NCBI RefSeq assembly: GCF_039526245.1
Contig: NZ_BAAAIV010000011.1
Coordinates: 62,001 to 126,000, forward strand
Length of the DNA stretch: 64,000 nt
Reading direction: 5' to 3'
From: Arthrobacter_H rhombi
Lineage (GTDB): Bacteria > Actinomycetota > Actinomycetes > Actinomycetales > Micrococcaceae
The position numbers and the translations under genes are program-made. The notes beneath the pieces are model-generated. The model worked only from the letters and a program-made list of their open reading frames with translations, was not told the origin of the DNA and searched no databases. Positions 42,699 to 51,265 of this stretch are shown in pieces (positions within the stretch are counted from its first letter, which is position 1; each line of letters starts with the position of its first letter).

Positions 42699-44099
42699 AT
42701 GAATCATGAAAAAACACCCGGAATGCACGGCGAGCCGTCGCGGCCACCGCAAGTACTGGCGCACCAGCACGAAACTCCTTCTGTGCCGCGGGCGTCCTTC
42801 AGTGGTGGCCCGGGTGAGGACACCCCGGCAACCATTCGGAAGACGCGCAACAAGGTCGTCGCGGCGAGTTTCATCGGCAACTTCGTGGAATGGTTCGACT
42901 ACGCCGTCTACGGCTACTTGGCGGTTACCATCACGAGCGTCTTCTTCCCGGAATCCGATAAGCAGACCGGCCTGCTGCTGACCTTCGGCCTCTTCGCCGT
43001 CTCTTTCTTCGTCCGCCCGTTGGGTGGATTCATCTGGGGCCACCTCGGTGACAAGCTCGGGCGGCGGACCGCGCTGTCTTGGTCGATCCTGATCATGTCC
43101 GCAGCCACGTTCTGTATCGCCCTTATCCCCGGATACGACACCATTGGCCTGGGCGCTCCGATCCTGCTGCTGGTCATCCGCGTCATCCAGGGATTTTCGG
43201 CCTCGGGTGAATACGCCGGCGCAGCGGCCTTCCTGGTCGAATACGCCCCACCGAAGCGCCGCGGCCTGTATGCCGCGGTCGTCCCGGCCAGCACAGCCGC
43301 AGGCCTGCTGCTGGGCTCCCTGCTGGCCGCCCTGCTCACCGGTCTGCTCTCGACCGAGCAGATGCACGACTGGGGATGGCGCCTGCCGTTCCTGCTCGCC
43401 GCCCCGATGGGCCTGATCGGACGCTATATTCGGACCCGGCTCGAAGACTCCCCGGCGTTCCGGGCCTTGGAGGCCGAGGACGCGACGGATTCGACTCCGA
43501 TCAAGGACCTCTTTCGTGACCACTGGCGCCAACTGATCCAGGCGGTCGGCGCCGTGCTGCTCAATGCCGTGGGTTTCTACATGCTGCTCAGCTACATGCC
43601 CACTTACCTTTCCACCGAGGTCGGGCTCGACGAATCGGCTTCCTACCTCGCCACCACGGTGGCACTGGTGACGTATATCGGCTTCATCTTTGTGATGGGC
43701 ATCCTCTCCGACAAACTCGGGCGGAGGAAGGTGCTGATGACCGCATCGATTCTCTTCGTGGTTCTCACCGTGCCGCTCTTCATGTTGCTGGACACCGGAA
43801 GCTTCCTGGTGATCGTGCTGGTACAGATCGCGCTTGGCGCGATGCTGACCCTCAATGACGGAACGCTGCCCAGCTTCCTGGCCGAAATGTTTCCCACCCG
43901 GGTCCGTTACACCGGCTTTGCCGTCAGCTTCAACCTCTCCAACGCCATTTTCGGCGGAACGGCGCCCTTCGTGGCAACTTTCCTCATCGGATTCACGGGC
44001 AGCGATCTTGCCCCGGCCTGGTATCTCATGGGCGCAGCCGTCATTGCCCTGGTCGCCGTTGCCTTCTCCGCAGAGACCAGCAAGCAACCGCTCAAGTAG
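42699..44099 (+). CDS. MFS transporter, metabolite:H+ symporter (MHS) family
   Basis: 466 residues with 12 membrane helices after a 50-residue hydrophilic N-terminus. MHS landmarks: ASFIGNFVEWFDYAVYGYLA, the helix 2-3 loop GHLGDKLGRRTAL, and RVIQGFSASGEYAGAAAFLVEYAPPKRRG. The family includes ProP (proline, betaine) and KgtP. Placed 54 bases before creatinase in the same operon, it is a likely creatine importer (inference). Start ATG 42699 has only a poor ribosome site (GGTCC). Confidence 0.88.
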   Translation: MNHEKTPGMHGEPSRPPQVLAHQHETPSVPRASFSGGPGEDTPATIRKTRNKVVAASFIGNFVEWFDYAVYGYLAVTITSVFFPESDKQTGLLLTFGLFAVSFFVRPLGGFIWGHLGDKLGRRTALSWSILIMSAATFCIALIPGYDTIGLGAPILLLVIRVIQGFSASGEYAGAAAFLVEYAPPKRRGLYAAVVPASTAAGLLLGSLLAALLTGLLSTEQMHDWGWRLPFLLAAPMGLIGRYIRTRLEDSPAFRALEAEDATDSTPIKDLFRDHWRQLIQAVGAVLLNAVGFYMLLSYMPTYLSTEVGLDESASYLATTVALVTYIGFIFVMGILSDKLGRRKVLMTASILFVVLTVPLFMLLDTGSFLVIVLVQIALGAMLTLNDGTLPSFLAEMFPTRVRYTGFAVSFNLSNAIFGGTAPFVATFLIGFTGSDLAPAWYLMGAAVIALVAVAFSAETSKQPLK

Positions 44100-44153
44100 C
44101 GGCCCCCACACCTCCTAGCGAAACCACCAAGTAACAAGACAAAGGAGTCCATT

Positions 44154-45407
44154 GTGACCACCGAAGCAACCCCCGCAACGTCCGTTTCCTCCCTTGAGCG
44201 CCTCAAGACGCTGCACAACGGGCAGAAGCAGCCGCTGACCTTCTCCGACAGCGAGTTCGAGCGCCGCCTGGCCGGCCTGCGCCAGATCATGGCGGTCAAG
44301 GGCCTGGATGCCGTGATCCTGAATAGCTACCACGGCATCAAGTACTACTCCGATTTCCTGTTCACCACGTTCGGGCGCAACTACGCGCTGGTCGTCACGC
44401 AGAACGAGTCGGTGACCGTCACCGCGAACATCGATGCCGGGATGCCGTGGCGCACCAGCTACGGCGACAACATCGTCTACACCGACTGGAAGCGCGACAA
44501 CTTCTACTTCGGGCTGCAGGAGGCCGTGAAGCGCGCCGGAGTGTCCCCGCGCCGCATCGGAGTCGAGGATGACTTCTTGCCGCTGATGACCCGCCAGCGG
44601 ATCCAGGATGCCTTCCAGGGCGCCGAGCTGCTCGATGTCTCTCAGGACGCCATGCGCCAGCGCATGATCAAGTCCGCCGAGGAGATCGAGGTCATCAAGC
44701 ACGGTGCGCGCATCGGCGACCTGGGTGGCGAGGCCATCAAGGCTGCCATCCGCGAGGGCATCACCGAATACGAGGTCGCCCTGATCGGCACCGAGGCCAT
44801 GGTCCACGAGATCGCCAAGACGTTCCCGGACCAGGAGGTCCGCGACACCTGGGTGTGGTTCCAGTCCGGCATCAACACCGATGGCGCCCACAACTGGGCG
44901 ACCACCCGCAGGCTGCAGCGCGGTGACATCCTGTCGCTGAACTGCTTCCCGATGACCTCCGGCTACTACACGGCCCTGGAGCGCACCTTGTTCCTGGGCG
45001 AGCCGGATGAGCGTTCGCTGGAGCTGTGGAACGTCAACGTCGAGGTCCACCGCCGTGGCCTGGAGCTGATCAAGCCCGGCGCGGTCTGCAAGGACATCGC
45101 CGCGGAGCTGAACCAGATCTTCATCGACCGCGGGCTGCTGGCGAACCGGACGTTTGGCTACGGCCACTCCTTCGGGGTGCTCTCGCACTACTACGGCCGC
45201 GAAGCGGGCCTGGAGCTGCGCGAGGACATCGACACGGTGCTGGAACCGGGCATGGTGGTTTCCATGGAGCCGATGATCACCGTGATGGATGGCGAGCCCG
45301 GGGCCGGTGGCTACCGCGAGCACGATATCCTCGTGGTGGGCGAGAACGGTGCCGAGAACATCACCAAGTTCGGCTTCGGCCCGGAAAACAACATCATCCC
45401 CTGCTAA
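44154..45407 (+). CDS. Creatinase (creatine amidinohydrolase)
   Basis: 417 residues of the M24 pita-bread fold. The sequence follows known creatinases closely: FQSGINTDGAHN with the catalytic His (H246 here, H232 in the shorter Pseudomonas enzyme), ALERTLF, HRRGLELIKPGA, FGYGHSFGVLSHYYGREAG, EPGMVVSMEP and GYREHDILVVGE. It hydrolyses creatine to sarcosine and urea; metal ligands of related aminopeptidases are replaced, as expected. The GTG start has AAGGAG seven bases upstream. Its product sarcosine feeds the sox operon across the IS remnant. No creatininase gene is visible. Confidence 0.95.
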   Translation: MTTEATPATSVSSLERLKTLHNGQKQPLTFSDSEFERRLAGLRQIMAVKGLDAVILNSYHGIKYYSDFLFTTFGRNYALVVTQNESVTVTANIDAGMPWRTSYGDNIVYTDWKRDNFYFGLQEAVKRAGVSPRRIGVEDDFLPLMTRQRIQDAFQGAELLDVSQDAMRQRMIKSAEEIEVIKHGARIGDLGGEAIKAAIREGITEYEVALIGTEAMVHEIAKTFPDQEVRDTWVWFQSGINTDGAHNWATTRRLQRGDILSLNCFPMTSGYYTALERTLFLGEPDERSLELWNVNVEVHRRGLELIKPGAVCKDIAAELNQIFIDRGLLANRTFGYGHSFGVLSHYYGREAGLELREDIDTVLEPGMVVSMEPMITVMDGEPGAGGYREHDILVVGENGAENITKFGFGPENNIIPC

Positions 45408-45498
45408 CAACACGGGAAACGGGGACCTGAGGGTTCCGGTGCCGGTGGCAGGCAGCAGGCCCGCCGCCGGCACCCTGGTCTCGAAGGGACGGATCCAG

Positions 45499-46293
45499 AT
45501 GACAAGCCAGACACGCGAGACCGCCAGCGCGGAGCCACGCGGCACCTCCGTCATCGTCAACGTCATCGACGTCCTGCGCTGCTTCACCGTGGACGAGCCG
45601 TTGCTCGGGGTCACCGAGATCGCCGCCACGGTCGGGCTGCACAAGTCCAGCATCTCGCGCATCCTCTCCACGCTGGAGCAGGAGCGCATCGTCGAACGCG
45701 ATGACGCGTCACGCAAATTCCGCCTGGGCATGGGGCTCATCGCCGTGGCCGGCCCCCTGCTGGCCAACCTCGACGTCCGCCGCATCGCGTATCCGACCCT
45801 GCAGGAGCTGGCCGAAACCACGGGGGAGACGGCGGCGCTGAACATCTGGGACGGCAGCGAATCGGTGTCGGTGGAACAGATCCCCAGCCGCAAGCAGGTC
45901 AAGCACACCTCCCCGATCGGCAGCCGATACGCCACGCCCCTGAGCGCCTCGGTCCAGGTGTTCCTCGCCCGGGAGCCCGAATCGAGGGTCAGAGAGCTGT
46001 TGGGCCAGTCAGGGCTCGGACAGGATCCCGCCGGGCCCCAAGATGCCGGGGACTACCTGCGCCGCCTCGAGGAGGTCCGGCGCGAGGGGTATGCCCGCAA
46101 TTTCGGCGAGACCTCCCCCGAAGAGGTCGGCGTCGCCGCCCCGATCGTGGGCCATCGCGGGGAAGTGGTCGCAGCCCTGATGCTGGCTGCCCCGCTGTAC
46201 CGCGTGAACGACCGCAGGGTCGCCGAGCTCGGCGCCGCGTGCCGCCAAGCAGCGGCCCGCGTCAGCCGGCGCCTCGGGGGACAGCCCGACTAG
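45499..46293 (+). CDS. IclR-family transcriptional regulator
   Basis: 264 residues. N-terminal winged helix (VIVNVIDVLRCFTVDEPLLGVTEIAATVGLHKSSISRILSTLEQERIVERD), C-terminal IclR effector domain (RRIAYPTLQELAETTGETAALNIWDG ... FGETSPEEVGVAAPIVGHRGEVVAALMLAAP). The start ATG 45499 has GGACGGATC upstream; the frame runs open into creatinase but that part is a shadow. 91 bases after creatinase, same strand; probable regulator of this operon. Confidence 0.9.
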   Translation: MTSQTRETASAEPRGTSVIVNVIDVLRCFTVDEPLLGVTEIAATVGLHKSSISRILSTLEQERIVERDDASRKFRLGMGLIAVAGPLLANLDVRRIAYPTLQELAETTGETAALNIWDGSESVSVEQIPSRKQVKHTSPIGSRYATPLSASVQVFLAREPESRVRELLGQSGLGQDPAGPQDAGDYLRRLEEVRREGYARNFGETSPEEVGVAAPIVGHRGEVVAALMLAAPLYRVNDRRVAELGAACRQAAARVSRRLGGQPD

Positions 46294-46335
46294 CGCACCT
46301 CCTCACTACCGGCAGCAGAAGGCAGGACACCACAC

Positions 46336-46779
46336 ATGGCCATGGAACAGCGCGGAGAACGCGCCTTCGACTACACCATGCACGACGGCGCCGCCCCCAT
46401 CCGCGTCCAGCACCACTTCGTGGACGAGCTGGGCATGGCCGTGAACATCCAGACCTGGGAATTGCCGGTCGGCGGCACCGAGGGCATGCACCGCCACGAC
46501 GGCGAGCAGCCGCTGCAGGAGTTCTACCAGGTGCTCTGCGGGCGTGCCCTGATGCACCTGGAGGGACGGGAGCTGCACCTGGAACCGGGGGATTGCGTGC
46601 TGGCCCCGGCCGGTGCCGACCACGACGTGGTCAACGACGGCGATGAAACCCTGCGGCTGATCACCGTGTGGGGCCCTCCCGGCACGATGGACACCACGGG
46701 CTTCGGAAGCGTCGAACGGGCGCGCGGGCTCGCGTCCGCCCGGACGCCCGGCCCGGGCACAGCCCCGCCGGCGCTGTAG
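46336..46779 (+). CDS. Cupin-domain protein
   Basis: 147 residues with one cupin barrel. Motif 1 is modified (GGTEGMHRHDGEQPLQEFYQVLCGRALMHLEG, with H52 and H54 and the Glu of QEFY) and motif 2 is GDCVLAPAGADHDVVND. It could be a metal-dependent enzyme or a ligand-binding protein; the substrate is unknown. 42 bases after the IclR gene, so likely in the creatinase operon. Confidence 0.8.
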   Translation: MAMEQRGERAFDYTMHDGAAPIRVQHHFVDELGMAVNIQTWELPVGGTEGMHRHDGEQPLQEFYQVLCGRALMHLEGRELHLEPGDCVLAPAGADHDVVNDGDETLRLITVWGPPGTMDTTGFGSVERARGLASARTPGPGTAPPAL

Positions 46780-46859
46780 CGCCCACCCCCGGGTCTTGCC
46801 AGGGCCGGGCCATGGTGCTGAAGTGAGGGGAACGGTACCCCACGGAGAGGCGGACGGCG

Positions 46860-47225
46860 ATGGCCGGGGAGATTTCATTTATCGAGTTCGGTGCAGGGAA
46901 CGCCGGGGACGGAGCGCGCTTCTACGCCGCGCTCTTCGGCTGGGGTATCCAGCCCGGACCGAGCGGGGCGGAGAACGGCTACCAGATCGACATCGCCGGA
47001 ACACCCGCAGGCATCCATTCCGGTGACCCCGGGGCCGCGCCCTACGTGTTCTTCGCCGTTGAGCAGATGCAAGCCGCCTGCGAGCGCGTGGTGGAGCTCG
47101 GTGGCATCGTCGAACCCCTGGATCTCAACGGCAGTGAAGACCAGCAGGAAGAGCACGGACTGTTCACCCTGTGCCGGGACCAGCAGGGGTCCCCGTTCGG
47201 ATTGCACCAGCGTCCAGTCGGCTGA
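46860..47225 (+). CDS. VOC-family (glyoxalase/extradiol-like) protein
   Basis: 121 residues forming one VOC half-barrel pair: ISFIEFGAGNAGDGARFYAALFGWG at the start and GLFTLCRDQQGSPFGLHQ at the end, the latter containing the Asp-x-x-G-x-x-(F/G)-x-L pattern of the family. The first strand has Glu where a metal-binding His is common in glyoxalases. Likely a small-molecule binding or lyase protein. GGAGAGG precedes the ATG by nine bases. Confidence 0.8.
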   Translation: MAGEISFIEFGAGNAGDGARFYAALFGWGIQPGPSGAENGYQIDIAGTPAGIHSGDPGAAPYVFFAVEQMQAACERVVELGGIVEPLDLNGSEDQQEEHGLFTLCRDQQGSPFGLHQRPVG

Positions 47226-47298
47226 ATCCACAGCCCGACAGCCTTGACGCGGACCCGTGGGCGTGTGGCGGGAGTCACGGTCGGGCTACGCTGGCCGC

Positions 47299-48969
47299 AT
47301 GACAGAGCATAGTGATCAGCAGTTCGACCTCATCGTCGTCGGGGCCGGCCTGTCCGGCTTGGTGGCAGCCACCGAAGCGACCGACGCCGGACGCAGGGTC
47401 TTGCTGATCGACCAGGAACCGCAGGCAAACCTCGGCGCGCAGGCGTGGTGGAGCTTCGGCGGCCTGTTCCTGGTGGACAGCCCCGAACAACGCCGGCTGG
47501 GAATCCACGACTCGGTGGACCTGGCGCTACGCGACTGGCACGACACCGCCGGCTTCGACCGCCCCGAGGACCACTGGCCCCGGAAATGGGCCGAGGCCTA
47601 CGTGAACTGGGCCGCCGGCGAAAAACGTGCCTGGCTGCACGGGCTCGGCGTCCGCCTGTTCCCCGTGGTCGGCTGGGCCGAACGTGGCGGCTACGGCGCG
47701 AGCGGTCCGGGAAATTCCGTTCCGCGCTTCCACATCACCTGGGGCACCGGGCCCGGAATCGTCGAGCCCTTCGCCAACAAGGCACTGGCCGCCGTGGCTT
47801 CCGGCGCGCTGACGGTGCGTTGGCGGCACCGGCTCGATGAGCTGCTGCTCGACGCAGGTGCCGTCTCCGGGGTACGCGGCACGGTGCTGGCCAATTCGAC
47901 GGCGGCCCGCGGCGAACCCAGCAACCGTGATCAGGTGGGGGAGTTCGAGTACCGGGCATCCGCCGTCGTGCTGTGTACCGGGGGCATTGGCGGGAACCCG
48001 GAGAAGGTGAGGGCCGCGTGGCCGGCCCGGTTGGGTGACCCGCCGCAGCGGATGATCGCCGGGGTCCCGGCGCATGTGGACGGGCGTGGGCTGGACATCG
48101 GCGCTGCGGCCGGCGGGCACCTGGTCAACGGCGATCGGATGTGGCATTACACCGAGGGCATCATCAACCATGGCCCGGTGTGGGAGAACCACGGGATCCG
48201 GATCCTGCCCGGCCCCAGTTCCCTGTGGCTGGACGCGACGGGCCGGCGGCTGCCGACTCCGCTGTGGCCGGGCTTCGACACGTTGGGGACGCTCGAGCAC
48301 CTGCGCGGGACCGGTCATGACCATTCATGGTTCATCCTCAACCGGCGGATCATCGGCAAGGAGTTCGCGCTCTCCGGCTCCGAACAGAACCCGGATTTGA
48401 CCGGCAAGGACATCCGCGCGGTGCTGCGCCGGGCGGTGACGGCGGTGCCTGGACCCGTGCAGGCGTTCCTGGACCGCGGGGAGGACTTCGTCCAGGCCGA
48501 CACGGTGGCCGAGCTGGTGGCCGGGATGAATCGGCTGGAGGGGCACAACCTGTTGGATGCTGAACAGATCGAGGCCGAAGTCGCAGCGCGTGACGCAGAG
48601 GCCGCCAACGGCTTCAGCAAGGATCCGCAGCAGATGGCCATCCAATCGGCACGCAGCTATGTCGGTGACAAGCTGATCCGCACGGTCGCGCCACACCGGC
48701 TGCTGGACCCGAAGGCCGGCCCGCTGATCGCTGTGCGGCTGCATATCCTCACCCGCAAGTCGCTCGGCGGGCTGGAGACCGACCTGGACTCGCGCGTACT
48801 CGGGGCCGGGGGAGCGCCGGTGCTTGGCCTGTATGCCGCGGGGGAGGCCGCTGGATTCGGCGGAGGAGGCGTCCACGGCTACCGCGCGCTGGAAGGCACG
48901 TTCTTGGGCGGCTGCCTCTTCAGCGGGCGGGCTGCCGGACGGGCTGCGGCGGCGGACTCCGCCGCTTGA
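47299..48969 (+). CDS. FAD-binding dehydrogenase (Rv0785/KstD-like)
   Basis: 556 residues of the fumarate reductase/3-ketosteroid dehydrogenase flavoprotein superfamily. N-terminal dinucleotide motif LIVVGAGLSGLVAATEATDAGRRVLLIDQE, capping domain in the middle (HITWGTGPGIVEPF ...), and C-terminal FAD segment GLYAAGEAAGFGGGGVHGYRALEGTFLGGCLFSGR. The length and the QANLGAQAWWSFGGLFLVDSPEQRRLGI pattern match the mycobacterial Rv0785 group, whose substrate is not established. 73 bases after the VOC gene. Confidence 0.82.
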   Translation: MTEHSDQQFDLIVVGAGLSGLVAATEATDAGRRVLLIDQEPQANLGAQAWWSFGGLFLVDSPEQRRLGIHDSVDLALRDWHDTAGFDRPEDHWPRKWAEAYVNWAAGEKRAWLHGLGVRLFPVVGWAERGGYGASGPGNSVPRFHITWGTGPGIVEPFANKALAAVASGALTVRWRHRLDELLLDAGAVSGVRGTVLANSTAARGEPSNRDQVGEFEYRASAVVLCTGGIGGNPEKVRAAWPARLGDPPQRMIAGVPAHVDGRGLDIGAAAGGHLVNGDRMWHYTEGIINHGPVWENHGIRILPGPSSLWLDATGRRLPTPLWPGFDTLGTLEHLRGTGHDHSWFILNRRIIGKEFALSGSEQNPDLTGKDIRAVLRRAVTAVPGPVQAFLDRGEDFVQADTVAELVAGMNRLEGHNLLDAEQIEAEVAARDAEAANGFSKDPQQMAIQSARSYVGDKLIRTVAPHRLLDPKAGPLIAVRLHILTRKSLGGLETDLDSRVLGAGGAPVLGLYAAGEAAGFGGGGVHGYRALEGTFLGGCLFSGRAAGRAAAADSAA

Positions 48970-48978
48970 GATGTTTGC

Positions 48979-49013
48979 GGCCGGACCCGATGCGCAAGGT
49001 ATCGGGCCCGGCC
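48979..49013. terminator. Bidirectional hairpin between convergent genes
   Basis: Arms GGCCGGACCCGAT (48979-48991) and ATCGGGCCCGGCC (49001-49013) pair with one mismatch around a nine-base loop. It begins 10 bases after the flavoprotein stop and lies 53 bases from the end of the BCCT gene, so it can serve both. Confidence 0.7.
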
Positions 49014-49065
49014 GGCTCGACCGATCAGTGGGGACCAGCTGCAAGACCGAGTGCCCCTTGCGACG

Positions 49066-50964
49066 CTATCTGCTCTGCAGGTCAGGCTCCACATCGCCGT
49101 CGGCTGCGGGGGCTACGGCCGGACCGCCTCCAACATCAGAGCCCCAGGGCTGGTCGTCCGGTGCAGCGACCGCGGTTTCCCCCGCTGGGTGGACCGGGGG
49201 CGGGTTGATGTCCGTGACGATCGATTGCTCGGTCGTCATCAAGCTGAAGTGCTCGCCTGCATGCCGGTCGATTCCGTCATCCACCGCTTGTTCCAGGACT
49301 TCGAGCGCGACCTTTCCCCGCAGGACCAGGGGATCCTTGCTGAGATCCCGCCAGATCGCCACGCACAGCAGCAGCATCACGAGCACGAAGGGGAGCGCCG
49401 AGACAATGGTGATGTTCTTCAACCCGTTCAGGGCGGCAGCCGGATGATCCCCACCGGCGAGCAACATGACGGCGGCCACCGCACCCACCGAGGTCCCCCA
49501 GAAAATCACCGACTTCTTCGTGGGCTCTTCGGCACCTCTTTCACTCAGGGCGCCCATCACGATGGACGCAGAATCGGCGCCGGTGACGAAGAAGATCGCG
49601 ATCAACACCACTGTCAGCACCGTGAGCGCGGTCGAGAACCAGGAGGGGAAGGACAGGCCGTTCAACAACTCGAAGAGCACTGAGTCGAAATTGATGTTCG
49701 GGGCGCCGTCCACCATCTGGACCAGTGCCCGTCCCATGTCCCCGCCACGTTCAGCCTGTTCCTGCAAGCCGATGGCTCCGCCGCCGAAGATTGCGAACCA
49801 AATCAGCGTGACAGCCGAGGGGACCAGCAAGACCCCGGTGACGAATTGGCGGATGCTTCGGCCACGGGAGATGCGGGCGATGAAGAGCCCGACAAACGGA
49901 CTCCAGGACACCCACCACGCCCAGTAGAAGATGGTCCACGAGGAGAGCCAGGAGGCCATCGAATCATCCCCCGAAGATGCGGTACGCGAGGCCATTTCCG
50001 GCAGGTCGCTGATGAATGACCCCACTGCATTGGGAATCACATTCAAAATGAAGAGGGTGGGACCGCCGATGAACACGACCAGGGCGAGGAGCACAGCGAG
50101 GACCATGTTGATGTTGGAGAGCCATTGGATGCCGCGTTCGATTCCGGAAACCGCCGAGGCAACGAACAGGGCGGTCAAGATCGCAATGATCAGCACCAGC
50201 ACACTGGAGCCGACCTGTGGCAGGATTCCGGCCGACTGGATTCCACCACCGATTTGCAGGGCACCAAGTCCCAGGGAACACGCTGATCCGAAAAGCGTTG
50301 CCAGAATGGCCAGGATGTTGATGGTCTTCCCGCCCCAGCCGTGGACTGCGCGTTCACCGAAGATCGAGGTGAACATCGAGGAAAACAACTGTGGGCGCCC
50401 CAAACGAAAACTTCCATAGGCCATGCCCAGGCCGACGATCGCGTACATGGCCCAGGGAAAGAGGGTCCAATGAAAGAGCGTCGTTCCCATGGCCGTTCCC
50501 ACTGCCGCCGCGCTTTGGCCGTCAACCGTTCCGGGCGGCGGCGACATGTAGAAGAACAACGGTTCCCCCACGCCGTAGAAGACGAGTCCAATGCCCATGC
50601 CGGTAGCAAACATCATGGAGATCCACGAAACGGTGCTGAACTGCGGCTTTTCGCCGTCCTTGCCCAGCGGGATGCGCCCAAAGCTCTTGGCCGCCACCAC
50701 TAGGACGAAAATGGTGAAAACGGTGGCGGCGATCACGAAGATCCAGCCGGTGTTCGTGATGACCCAATCCAGGGCATGATCGGCGACGTTGCCCAGACCG
50801 GTGGGGGACGCGAATCCCCAGACGATGAAGGCCAGTGTCATGAGTCCGGCAATCCCGAAGACCCAGTAGTCGGTCCCCGAAGCGTGGTTTCTTCTCGGTC
50901 TTCGCCGCCGAGCTGAATGCAGTTCGGTGACGAGATCCGGTCCGGGCTGGTCCTTGTTTTTCAC
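49066..50964 (-). CDS. BCCT-family transporter (glycine betaine/choline/carnitine)
   Basis: 632 residues with 12 membrane helices. The BCCT signature is clear: FYWAWWVSWSPFVGLFIARISRGRSIRQF, with the aromatic box Trp residues that hold the quaternary amine; GMGIGLVFYGVGEPLFF is also present. The C-terminal tail of about 90 residues is hydrophilic, as in osmosensing members. It most likely imports betaine for the gbcAB-dmg pathway next door. The GTG start has AAGGAA six bases upstream. Confidence 0.93.
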   Translation of the reverse strand: MKNKDQPGPDLVTELHSARRRRPRRNHASGTDYWVFGIAGLMTLAFIVWGFASPTGLGNVADHALDWVITNTGWIFVIAATVFTIFVLVVAAKSFGRIPLGKDGEKPQFSTVSWISMMFATGMGIGLVFYGVGEPLFFYMSPPPGTVDGQSAAAVGTAMGTTLFHWTLFPWAMYAIVGLGMAYGSFRLGRPQLFSSMFTSIFGERAVHGWGGKTINILAILATLFGSACSLGLGALQIGGGIQSAGILPQVGSSVLVLIIAILTALFVASAVSGIERGIQWLSNINMVLAVLLALVVFIGGPTLFILNVIPNAVGSFISDLPEMASRTASSGDDSMASWLSSWTIFYWAWWVSWSPFVGLFIARISRGRSIRQFVTGVLLVPSAVTLIWFAIFGGGAIGLQEQAERGGDMGRALVQMVDGAPNINFDSVLFELLNGLSFPSWFSTALTVLTVVLIAIFFVTGADSASIVMGALSERGAEEPTKKSVIFWGTSVGAVAAVMLLAGGDHPAAALNGLKNITIVSALPFVLVMLLLCVAIWRDLSKDPLVLRGKVALEVLEQAVDDGIDRHAGEHFSLMTTEQSIVTDINPPPVHPAGETAVAAPDDQPWGSDVGGGPAVAPAADGDVEPDLQSR

Positions 50965-51155
50965 TGCTGTTCCTTGGGTTGATGGACACGTCGCAGGAGG
51001 GGAGTGCGACGTCTGATGGGCCTACCCGAGGGCAGCACAAAATCTGGTTCGGGTGCTTGCTGTGAGCGCGGCCTGCCCCGCGAGTGCGCACGCGTACATG
51101 CGCTGTGCCACGCTGTTCGCCGGCGCGATTGACACGGTACCGGGGCATGGTGGGT

Positions 51156-51215
51156 GTACCGGCTGATGCGTCGGGGCCTGGCGGGCAACCCCTTTTGGTG
51201 ACGCTCAGCCGGTAC
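51156..51215 (-). other. Structured element between fdhA and the BCCT gene
   Basis: The 301-base region 50965-51265 holds no gene. Bases 51156-51166 (GTACCGGCTGA) pair with 51205-51215, extended after a one-base bulge by GCGTC/GACGC, with an inner GGGG/CCCC stem. A second hairpin (GGGTGG/CCACCC, about 51235-51256) lies nearer fdhA. It may be an intercistronic terminator or a leader of the transporter mRNA; I could not match it to a known riboswitch. Confidence 0.5.
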
Positions 51216-51265
51216 GACCTGGAGAAGGTTCTTCGGGTGGCGGTGATTCCACCCACGCCAGGGAG

